Under the pieces are notes generated by a model. It had not been told where the DNA came from. It ran no database searches and saw only the letters and a list, made by a program, of their open reading frames with translations. From positions 86,733,566 to 86,797,565 of the forward strand of contig OZ024928.1 in NCBI GenBank assembly GCA_964017235.1: 64,000 nt of DNA, written 5' to 3'. This document shows, one piece after another, positions 44,938 to 54,418 of this stretch (position 1 is the stretch's first letter; each line of letters opens with the position of its first letter). The stretch comes from Sabellastarte sp. h YS-2021 (Eukaryota; Annelida; Polychaeta; Sabellida; Sabellidae). The translations under genes were made by a program, and so were the position numbers.

Positions 44938-45774
44938 CTAGTAAAGCGGCATTTGACTTGTTGTTAATTTTAAACTTTCGGTTGCAAACACAAGGTCAAG
45001 AATACCACCACATATATGACTTGGTTCACTTGTGTATTGCTTCAAAGAATACCTCTGCAAAAGTGATGTAGCTTTATTAAGATTATATAAATCAAAGTTA
45101 AAGTCACCACAAATGATTATCTCATACATATCTTCTTTCAATTGCACTATAAGCTTTTCAACTTCTTTCAAAAAAGTTTTTACGTTGTCTTTAGGAGATC
45201 TGTAAACAGTCACTAGAGCAAAGATTACTTCATTCGCTTCGATTATCACACATGTACATTCTGTGTTAATTGCATGGAATTTCTTCTCACAACATTTAGT
45301 GTCCCGTTTGACATAAATACCTGTACCATGAACTGACTTACTACACGTTAATATGTAATTATCCATTTCAAATTTCTTATGTGACGCTATTTTAGAAATA
45401 TGTGTTTCCGTTAAACATATAGCATCTAACAGTTTAACTGATGGATCACTCTTTAAATCTTGCAGATGCATTTTCAGAGATCTTATATTTAGGCAACCCA
45501 AAAGAAAGGCATTTTCCCTTGCTATTTTTTCAATTGGAGAAATCCATTGTAATTTAGATTCAGCTTCCATCCGTTTCATTTCTTCAAGAGCACCTGCGTT
45601 TACTTTTATATGGCTTGGGTTAAAATTGCAGATTTTTATTCCCCTACTTGTTTTGGCTCTACTTAGCATAGTGTAAATTAGTCCTTGAGGAACACATTTC
45701 AAGTTTGATGGTTTCATCATATCTGCGACCATTTCGCTGTATGTACTACCCTGTGCTTTGTTGTTAATCCCCAT
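44938..45774 (-). pseudogene. Helicase C-terminus joined to endonuclease domain, fragment
   Basis: 278 codons. Residues 1-80 (NKAQGSTYSEM, PQGLIYTMLSRAKTSRGI) match the last motifs of a PIF1-type helicase. Residues 90-278 are an endonuclease/exonuclease/phosphatase-type domain: CLNIRSL, ICLTETH, VTVYRSP, IICGDFNFDL and LDLVFA. The helicase Walker motifs are missing at the 5' side and the final SDH-type motif is missing at the 3' side. Helicase plus such an endonuclease is known from animal Helentron proteins, so I read this as a broken Rep-helicase-endonuclease gene. Its strand is opposite to the element's apparent 5'-3' direction. Confidence 0.8.
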
Positions 45775-46790
45775 GCTAGGTCAGATATGTTGTTCACCTA
45801 CTTTTTGATGTAGTGCGGCGCGAGATCATACCACGGCAGTGGTCTTGTCTTCTTAAGTATTGCATTTAGAGCCATAAAATGTATTGAGAGGTAGTAGGAA
45901 ACCATATGTGGAGAGTCTAGAAAGCAAGTCAAATTTCCTCCCGACCCCCCTGTAGGGGTCAAACTGGGGGTCGTAAAATAGCCAATTTTGACATTTTTCC
46001 TTATTTCTCCTTTATTATTGGTTTTAGAGCTTTAAAATGAGAGGTATTGGGAAACCATATGTGAAGACACCCCCCCCCCCCCCCCCCCCCCCATGGGTTT
46101 TTGCCTTATATCTCCTTTATTCTTGCTTTTAGAGCTTTAGAATATATTAAGAGGTATTGGGAAACCATATGTGAAGAGTCTATATAGCTGGTCAGATTTA
46201 CACCCCCCCCTGGGTCAAACTGGGGTAATAAAATAGCCGATTTTGTGTTTTGCCGTATATCTCCTTTATTCTTGCTTTTAAAGCTTTAGAATGTATTAAG
46301 AGGTATTGGGAAACCATATGTGAAGAGTCGAGATAGCCAGTCAGATTTACCTCCCTTATGGGTCAAACTGGGGTCATAAAATAGCTGATTTGGTGTTTTT
46401 GCCTTATATCTCCATTATTCTTGCTTTTAGAGTTTTAGAATGTATTAAGAGGTATTGGGACACCATATGTGAAGAGTCGAGATAGCTGGTCAGATTTACC
46501 CCCTGACCCCCCCTTATGGGTCAAACTGGGGTAATAAAATAGCCGATTTTGTGTTTTTGCCCTATATCTCCTTTATTCTTGCTTTTAAAGCTTTAGAATG
46601 TATTCCGAGGTATTGGGACACGATATGTGAAGAGTCAAGATAGCCGGTCAGATTTAACCCGACCCCCTTCCCCCCATGGGTCAAACTGCAGTCATAAAAT
46701 AGCCGATTTTGTGTTTTTACCTTATATCTACTTTATTTCTTGCTTTTAGAGCTTTACAATGTATTAAGAGGTATTGGGAAACCTTATGTG

Positions 46791-47493
46791 GGTGTTCCAC
46801 CACACGACTAAGGCTCCCGATTAAGGGATTTTTGGGGTCGGTTTGAAAAATATGCTTAGTCCCAGGCGTCCTGTAAGGGTCGGTTGTGGTCGGTTGAGGC
46901 CGTGTGAAATATCAAACATGTTTGATATTTCTCCCGACTCAAACCGATTATTTTTTCCCGCCATAAACAAAATGTCCAGTCCCAGGCGTCCTCAGGCCTC
47001 CTCAGATCAAATTTACACAGTCCTATGTTGTCCCAGGCCGCCTGCGACCCTTAGTCCCCGACCCTTAGTCCCAGACCTCTATCACTTAGTCCCAGGCTTC
47101 CTGCGACCCTTAGTCCCATTGCCAAACAAAAATCGGCGACCCTGGTCTGGGGACGCCTCAGGACACCTTGTGGGGTCGGTACTTAATCCTGTGTTAGTCT
47201 GGGCTTAGTCCCAGGAGGCCTGAGGCGTCCTGGGACCCAGTCGGTTTGTCTACGACAGGATCGTGGTTCAAACCGACCAGAAAAATGGCTTAGTCGGCTC
47301 TTAGTCCCAGACCAGTTAGGGACTGTCTGGGGCCGCCTGAGGCGTCCTGAGGCTTCCTGAGGACGATCTGTACTTAATCCCAGACTTTGAAACCGACCCA
47401 GTATTCCCGCCCATTTTTGTTTATTTTCACCGACTGTCCACGATTAAGGGTCGCCGACAGGGTCGGGGCTTAATCCTTTGGTGGAACAAGGGC
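46791..47493. mobile_element. Non-autonomous TIR transposon, possibly hAT
   Basis: 703 bp, GC-richer than its surroundings. The ends are inverted: left GTGTTCCACCACACGACTAA, right complement TTGTTCCACCAAAGGATTAA. An 8-bp near-duplication (CTTATGTG at 46783-46790, ATTATGTG at 47494-47501) flanks it, and the paralogue at 40251-40275 shows the empty site. The inside repeats CTTAGTCCCAGGCGTCCT-like words. 8-bp duplication suggests hAT, by inference. The 121-codon open frame inside is not protein-like. Confidence 0.8.
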
Positions 47494-47534
47494 ATTATGT
47501 GAAGAGTCTAGATAGCCGGTCAGATTTACCCCCT

Positions 47535-48686
47535 CAGTGTTCATTTTACTACGCGTTTCCGCGTCTTTTGTTGCTATACTGGGGCGAAAAGATGCATACA
47601 CGTTATGATCCCGAGTCGCGGTGACGCATAAATCTTGCATTATCGCCCGCATTTTCGCTGTAAATATTGGGAAAATTAGACGAATTTTGTTTTAAAATCA
47701 AATAAAAGGACACATATATTGTCTTTTTAATCCAATTCCTCCATGTTGCCTTGCTTCTAAATGCCTTAATTTGATTGCTTGAGCGGAAACGGCACTGTCC
47801 AATCATACTTCGTTTAACAAAAATTCAGTATTTATCAACAGAAAACACGTTTATAGTAAGTGATTTAAACTCACCAGTAGCTATAAATTTCCACTTTTTT
47901 CATAGTTTTGTTAAATATATATAGAAATAAATATCTATTGCACAACAAGATTTTATTATCCAGCTTTTTAATATTTTCACTTTTTAAAGTTTATTTTTGC
48001 ATAATGCACTCTTACAAGTGACTTCAAAGACAATTGTTAACGGGTAACAACAAACATTTTAAACTACTGTGGGACAAATCTATGTTAATAACAAATTTTC
48101 GGCTGGAAAAAAGTTAAATAATAATTTAACTTAAACTTTACATGGTATGTTATTGCTTTAAAACCAGTTTTTTGTTTTTTTTTCCAAAAGTGGCGAATTT
48201 ATATCCATTTACATAAATAAATGTCCGAGTTTTTTTGTATTAAATAAAAACAACTCCCTGAGTGAACCTATGTCAAGGTGAGTTAATTTTTTTTCCAGTT
48301 TTAGATAGAGCAGGGTTGGACCATATTTATTGAAACCAAAAAAAAAAAAAAAAAAAAATGAAAAAAAAAAATCAGTAAAAAATACTTTTATTATTGCAAA
48401 TCATGTACATCATAGGAAATCTTGTACATCATGCTGACTACAAATATGTCTTGAATTGAAATAAAGTTTTTTTCACAGTGAGTAGACTTGAATTTGATTT
48501 AGTATTGCAAATTCACTTTGAAGATAGACTAATAGTAATTTTTTCTCCTCTCTCCTATTTAAGTAAATTTGCTCAACTGTAAGGTTAATTTTTGTCATTT
48601 GACTCATCGCATTTGCTGAATGTTCCACCAAAATTTAGCAAAGGAGTCATTTGACTCAAGTAGCTCCAACTCTAGAATGAACACTG
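47535..48686. mobile_element. Non-autonomous TIR transposon, superfamily unknown
   Basis: 1152 bp with inverted ends CAGTGTTCATTTTA and TAGAATGAACACTG (one mismatch) and the 6-bp direct repeat CCCCCT on both sides (47529-47534 and 48687-48692). The empty site is visible in the duplicated unit near 40285-40305. No coding potential. Confidence 0.82.
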
Positions 48687-49125
48687 CCCCCTAACCCCCC
48701 TTATGGGTCAAACTGGGGTCATAGAATATCAATTTTTGCCTCACATCTTCTTTATTATTGGTTTTACAGCTTTACAAGTTTTAAGAGGTAGTGGGAAACC
48801 ATATATGGAGGTCTTAAGAGCTGGTCACACCAGGGTCATGGAATGCAATTTCTACTTTAATATTTCAACATTAATGATGTCATTATCTTAATGTTATTTT
48901 CATATGTTCGTGTAAAGGGTGTAACTTTTTGAAATTGCACTCACGACTTCTACATACTATTAAATCAGGCAAAATACATTCCTATTTTGTTGTCATCATC
49001 TAAAATTATGATATGCATCAAATTGTGCTTGTTTTATTGTAAAAAATTGGGTCCAAATATTTACAAACTTATTTTGGTGCAGCAGTTTGATAATGACACA
49101 TTTATAAATTCCCATTTTCAGCTCA

Positions 49126-50250
49126 TTGTCACTTCTTCTGACTTCCATTCTTCTGCAGTAAACTGACAACTCAGCAATGCAAACATATTCTTTACTATGT
49201 CTCTTATTTATACATAACATCTACTTATCACTGACACTTTCAACAGAGCATAGATAAAGATAACATCTTAATCCTTATATGAGCATTTCTTCATGCATAG
49301 ACTACAACAGGGGGGGAGGGGGGATGTTGGGGAGACACACATTAACTTGATTTTATCCCTTATCAGCATATACCCAGTGGACTTATTCTCTGGGGACTCC
49401 TCAAAGACAGGCAATTTAACAGTGACGAGCTGTTTCATGTAAAGGCTTTTATTGAGTTGCAACTTCCCCCTTAGCAAATTTTCCTTTAAATGCCTGATAT
49501 ATTAGTAAGGCTTTTTATATTCATAGTGACGATATTTAGCATCAAGATTGAAAAAGCATTTTTAAACCAAGTCGATTCATGAATTGATCTGGTTTGCAAA
49601 ACTTGATTTGCAAATTGATTCGGTTCATAATTTTATGATTCCTTGCACCCCTAGTAGTAAGGACTCTTGTGGAAATAAATTTCAATTTTCAATATTCTGA
49701 CAGGGGTCTTGAATTTTTGTGGAAATGGAAAATGTCATTTATTTAACTGTAAAACATACAGTGATTTTAGCAAATTTTACATCTACTGCTTCGTAAAGTT
49801 GCTTCCAAGTTGAGTTTATCATATGGAAAAGTTCTTTTATCCCTCTCATTGCTTCTTGGGCTTTCAACTCAGTTTTGTGGTCACGCTACTCCATATATGG
49901 AGAGTCTATATAGCCAGTCAGGTTTACCCACTGGCCCCTTCTTATGGGTCAAACTGGGGTCATAAAATAGCAGATTTTCTTATTTTGCCTTATATCTGTT
50001 TTAAAACTACTTTTCTTACAAACTATAGCATTTATTAAATTCACTTTACACAATTTATGACCATAGAAAACAAAAAAAACTTACATTTTTCTTTCATGTT
50101 AATGCATAAACGTCCACACTGTCTGCTTAACTTAAGCTTCTTTTCTCAGTGCTGCATGTTTTTCTTTTCAAAAACCTTTTTCTACTTTATACTATAAAGC
50201 ATCTGACCTTTTGGGATGCTTTGTTTTTGTTAGCAAAAACATTTATCTAG
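49126..50250. other. 3' part of family C element
   Basis: Mostly AT-rich. 49885-49985 is a stray piece of the ~150-bp subunit (GGGTCAAACTGGGGTCATAA). No gene. Confidence 0.6.
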
Positions 50251-50511
50251 TTTTTAGTTTACTGATTAATACTGTCATCTTGCTATTTACTTGTTTTAAT
50301 ACTTTATATCTTGTTTGAATACTTTATAAACATTTTCTCTATCTTAAACGTTACTTTTTCAACTTAAACATTATTTAGATCTTGACATAACCCATACTGT
50401 TTGCTCTGAAAGCCTCATGAGCTATATATGTACTGTTGTACTTCTATATCTCATGGTGTCAAAAACTCTTGCCCCAGACTTTGGGGTCTGGGCATCTCTG
50501 ATGCTATTTTT

Positions 50512-50606
50512 AAAATGGCAGTTGTTTAGTGATTAGTGAAACCATCACGTACCTATACCAGTGGTACGCACTCACATTAACCAAAAGTTTTTGACATGAT
50601 TACATT
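50512..50606 (+). repeat. Left arm of large inverted repeat
   Basis: About 90 bases from AAAATGGCAGTTGTTTAGTG to GACATGATTACATTA, the inverted match of 53705-53797 with a few small gaps. Arms are 3.1 kb apart and enclose family B copy 2. Confidence 0.88.
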
Positions 50607-50719
50607 AATGATAAATTTAATGATTACATGTAATGATAAATAGGTTCAGAAAAAATAGACACTTACCATTCATTTGGAACAAAAAATGATCGGATGCACT
50701 AGCGGATTCAGAGAGAGGG

Positions 50720-50880
50720 TGCACACCCCCCCCCCCCCCACCCCCAACCCCCTTGAAAAATGCTGGGGTTTCAACAGTGAACCCAAAGTAACGGACACAG
50801 ATTTAAAAGTTGAACATCTTGCACTGGATCGCGCATGCTGCGGAGACATGAACACCCCCCCCCCCCCCCCCCCCCCTTAT
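50720..50880. repeat. Long C-tracts
   Basis: Runs of C near 50726-50742 and 50855-50876. The open frames across them are proline artefacts. Confidence 0.7.
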
Positions 50881-51246
50881 GTATAGCTGGATCTGTCCCT
50901 ATGATGATAATTTACAATTAATATAGGATTAGACATATAATAACAAATTATTGTGCGCTTTCCATCTTCCATCTTATTTTGTTTTCATATTTCAGTAGCG
51001 TGTTTCAGTACTCTAAAATCTTTATCATTTTAATAATGTTCAGTTCAGGAATAACCCATTAGCTTGACTTAGTCTGTGTGAAGTACACATATATACTGGT
51101 ATCTTTAGTGTTCAGCTGAATTACAAAATTACAATATCAACTAGACTCCACATAAATGATGTGTCGTATGCTAAACACCTCTTTGTTTACTGATTACTTG
51201 TTTGAGTATGTCTTTTTATTTAGTAGGCGGTAACTAATGCGATTTT

Positions 51247-53695
51247 TATTTCCCGCCTGCGGCCGAAGGCTGAGGTTGGGAGATTAGAGAGTTTGCGAAC
51301 AACGTTTTTGATACCCGTATCTACTTTCCGCTACGTTACACGTCATTGATTCTTGTGTGTGATGTCATTTCATAAGGTTTTAACTGCATAAGGTTACGTT
51401 TTTTTACGTAGCAAATGGCTTTGCCACGTAATCTTTTTCCCTTGTGGATTTATTAATTATTGGAGCAATAAAGTGTGTTTTACATGTCAGTACAGAGTTC
51501 TTGAGATACTGTAGATTATTTTTAGCAACTTTGTCAGTTTTTGAGGAACCCAAGTGTACAACGACCAGCCTTTTTTCATCCCCTTTCCTTAATTTTTTTG
51601 AGGTAATGAACAGAATCTTCGAAAGTTTTATTTGCGTGTGTTTTATAAGCTATTAAACTTGTGGGTTTACTGCTTGTTGGGCCAATTAAGTTTGTATTAT
51701 ATATCAGTACCCAGTTCATTCAGTACTGTAGATAAATAAAACCAATGAAAATTATCTTTATTGACTTGTATAATTGCCAATTAGTTTAAATGAAATGCAT
51801 GTAAAAGTCCTGGTTCAAACGCTGTTCGCAAACAAAACTGTCCCCCTCAATGGCTTTCTCCCGTATTGATTAATTATGTTGCGTGTTTTCACAAGGGACG
51901 TTTATGAAACGTTGTTCGCAACCTCTCTATTATAAAACGCCTTCCGTACGTCCGTCCGTCCGTCCGTCCGTTCGTCACGTTTTTGCATAAACCTTAATAT
52001 CTCATTCATTTATAAAGATATCTTTACCAAATTTGCAGGGAATGTTTATGGCTATGAAAACCTGTCTCTGCAAAATTTTAGCCTCATTTTCAAAAACAAA
52101 ATGGCCGCCATAGCTAATTGTTTGAAAATCATAAAGGTGCTCTAAATCTTGAAATATTCCAGCTAGCTTCATCAAATTTGCACAAAAGCTATATGGCTAG
52201 AAAAACTAGCCTGATAGTAATTTTGGCACTAGTTCAAAAAACAAAATGGCCGCCATATCACATGTTTAAAGTTCGTCACGTTTTTGCATAAACCTTAATA
52301 TCTCATTCATTTATAAAGATATCTTTACCAAATTTGCAGGGGATGTTTATGGCTATGAAAACCTGTCTCTGCAAAATTTTAGCCTCATTTTGAAAAACAA
52401 AATGGCCGCCATAGCTAATTGTTTGAAAATCATAAAGGTGCTCTAAATCTTGAAATATTCCAGCTAGCTTCATCAAATTTTCACAAAAACTATATGGGCT
52501 ATGAAAACTTGTCTCTGCAAAATTTTAGCCACATTTTGAAAAACAAAATGGCCGCCATAGCTTATTCTTTGAAAATCATAAAGGTGCTCTAAATCTTGAA
52601 ATATTCCAGCTAGCTTCTTCAAATTTGCACAAAAGCTATATGGCTAGAAAAGCTACCCTGAGAGTAATTTTGGCACTAGTTCAAAAAACAAAATGGCCGC
52701 CATATCACATGTTTAAAGTTTGTCATGTTTTTGCATAAACCTTAATATCTCATTCATTTATAAAGAAATCTTCACCAAATTTGCAGGGGATGTTTATGGC
52801 TATGAAAACCTGTCTCTGCAAAATTTTAGCCTCATTTTGAAAAACAAAATGGCTGCCATAGCTAATTGTTTGAAAATCATAAAGGTCCTCTAAATCTTGA
52901 AATATTCCAGCTAGCATCTTCAAATTTGCACAAAAGCTATATGGCTGGAAAAACTAGCCTGATAGTAATTTTGGCCTAGTTCAAAAAACAAAATGGTCGC
53001 CATATCACATGTTTAATGACAGGTTAAGGCCATATATCTCCCCAAATATTGCTCCAAGAGGTTTGGAATTTGAAAACAACTTGTAGGAAGACATGGACAG
53101 GGAATCTTTTCCAGGTGTTGAATTTGACCTTTGACCCCTGCATCAAGGTTAAATGAGGTCGCACTAAAACATCCTTATTTCTCCCTTATTATTGGTGCTA
53201 TGGCTTCAGAATATAAAGACAGACCATCAAAACTCCTGGCCTTCAAATGTTATGCCTGAGAAAAATTTTTGGCTTATTTTGAAAAGCAAAATGGCCGCCA
53301 TAGCCAATTATTTAAAAATCATAAAGCTGCTCTAAAACGTGAAATATTGCAGCTAGCTTCATTAAATATGCGCAAAATACATATGGCTAGGAAAGTTAGC
53401 CTGATAGTAATTTAGCCTCGTTTCAAAAACAAAATGGCCGTCATATCACATGTTAGATGGGATTATCCTATTAAAAGGCCTTATATCTCCCTTATCATTG
53501 CTACTACGGGTTCCAAATGTGAAAACAACTTATACCAAGTCAAGGCCTGAGACTATTTTGAAATTGATGACTTTTACCTTTGACCCCTTCTTCAATGTCA
53601 AGTTAAGGCCTTACTTCAAAGGCCTTAAATCTCCTTTAGTTCTCCAGTTTTACTGATTCTAAGGCGGGAGATAACCGCTGCGGCAGTGGCCTTGT
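51247..53695 (+). mobile_element. Family B Helitron-like element, copy 2
   Basis: The 5' end TATTTCCCGCCTGCGG...GGTTGGGAGATTA is cut by a MITE and resumes as TTATAAAACGCCTTCCGT. The 3' end is AAGGCGGGAGATAACC, the hairpin segment GCTGCGGCAGTGGC and CTTGT. The body has repeated ~230-450-bp blocks with AACAAAATGGCCGCCATA and TTTGCATAAACCTTAATATC (landmark near 51973, 52275 and 52722). No protein domain. Confidence 0.75.
51285..51929. mobile_element. MITE nested in family B copy 2
   Basis: 645 bp with inverted ends TAGAGAGTTTGCGAACAACG and its complement CGTTGTTCGCAACCTCTCTA (one mismatch, about 23 bp in all). It splits the GGGAGATTATAAAACGC segment of the family B 5' end. The target duplication is very short (T to TTA) and not resolved. 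Confidence 0.82.
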
Positions 53696-53704
53696 TATCT
53701 GTGG

Positions 53705-53797
53705 TTTAATGTAATCATGTCAAACTTTTGGTTAATGTGAGTGTGTACCACTGGTATAGGTGATGGTTTCACTAATCACCAAACAACTGCCATTTTG
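53705..53797 (-). repeat. Right arm of large inverted repeat
   Basis: Inverted match of 50512-50606; ends CAAACAACTGCCATTTTGA. Confidence 0.88.
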
Positions 53798-54418
53798 AGA
53801 TATTTTGGTCAACTTCATCATTGTTATTTTTCTTGATAAACTTGACTACATTATTTTATTGCCGCCTTTATTATCCACATAGTGGTAATAAAACATTTCC
53901 AAGTCACTGAAATCAGGGTTCTTGTTATTTAATATTTACACACTGTTGTGAAATTGAAATACACTATTCACATTGTAGTTGTCAAAAAAAAAAGAACTTT
54001 GGTTACCAGTAGTACAACAAAAAATCCATGTTTTCCAGGCAAAAATACCAGGATGCTTGGGTAATGGGGCAAACCTTTAAATTGTTTATATGTGTGATGA
54101 GAGAGGACAAAATTTTGATCCACCTAGTACCTCATACACTGCCGTAAAGGTTTTGGATTAAATTAAAATATTGTCTATTTATTTAAAGAAGGTCCTCAGT
54201 GGTTTAGTGGTAAGCGAGTTTGACATCTAATCAAAAGCTATCATCTGTGTTGGCTCAACTCCCATTAGTGCTAATGCTGTGGGGAAGTCCCACCAGACCC
54301 TGACAGGATGTCAAAAGACATGAAATTTGTATATTTAAATATTTATTTTGAACAACTTGTTGGGACAGATTGTTCATTGATCATGAAACAACAATGAATC
54401 ATATATGTTTTTTTTCAG
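53798..54418. other. Probable intron before zinc-finger exon 2
   Basis: No coding sequence. 54187-54270 (GGTCCTCAGTGGTTTAGTGG, then a degenerate B-box-like GGCTCAACTCCC) resembles an old tRNA-derived SINE head, at low confidence. The acceptor tract is TTTTTTTTCAG with AG at 54417-54418. Confidence 0.5.

Larger units (their letters stand above)
40764..45848 (+). mobile_element. Family B Helitron-like element, copy 1 (5085 bp)
   Basis: The 5' end TATCTCCCGCC folds on GGCGGGAGATTATA. At the 3' end GGCGCGAGAT is an imperfect inverted 5' copy, followed by the hairpin ACCAC-GGCA-GTGGT and CTTGT. The uninterrupted paralogue at 39560-39595 (CCTATTATCTTCTTAAG) fixes the boundaries to within one base and shows no long target duplication. 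It contains satellite arrays and a minus-strand helicase-endonuclease fragment. Confidence 0.82.
40731..49125 (+). repeat. Tandem duplicated unit, copy 2, split by three insertions
   Basis: Begins GAAAACTTAAAATTCATGTG at 40731, continues at 45849 (CTTCTTAAGTATTGC), again at 47502 and 48693, and ends TTTCAGCTCA at 49125. Copy 1 supplies the empty-site sequence for each gap. Confidence 0.85.
39169..50250 (+). mobile_element. Family C Helitron-like element, about 11 kb with inserts
   Basis: The 5' end TAAGCGTCCCTGAAAAGGG folds on CGCTTA. At the 3' end GGGATGCTT is an inverted match to the 5' end with one change, then the hairpin GTTTTTG-TTAG-CAAAAAC and ATTTATCTAG. Removing it joins CTTCATAAT to TTTTTAG, restoring uninterrupted family E sequence as at 10842-10865. 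Its content includes a tandem duplication and at least three later insertions. Confidence 0.7.
35768..50511 (+). mobile_element. Family E element interrupted by several insertions
   Basis: The 5' end resembles the complete family E element (GCCCCACAGCCTTTAAG). One repeat unit runs to 35869 and continues at 38819. Body sequence runs to 39168 and continues at 50251, where it again matches family E (TTTACTGATTAAT.CTGTCAT). The 3' end is CCCAGACTTTGGGGTCTGGG, the hairpin GCATC-TCT-GATGC and the tail TATTTTT at 50511. Own length without inserts is under 1 kb; the rest is nested elements. Confidence 0.72.

Noticed and set aside
46843-47208. 121-codon open frame
   Set aside because: It lies wholly in a non-autonomous TIR element with repeated words; composition (Pro, Arg, Ser) reflects the repeats.
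50674-50886. Proline-rich small protein
   Set aside because: Produced by C-tracts; no similarity and no gene context.
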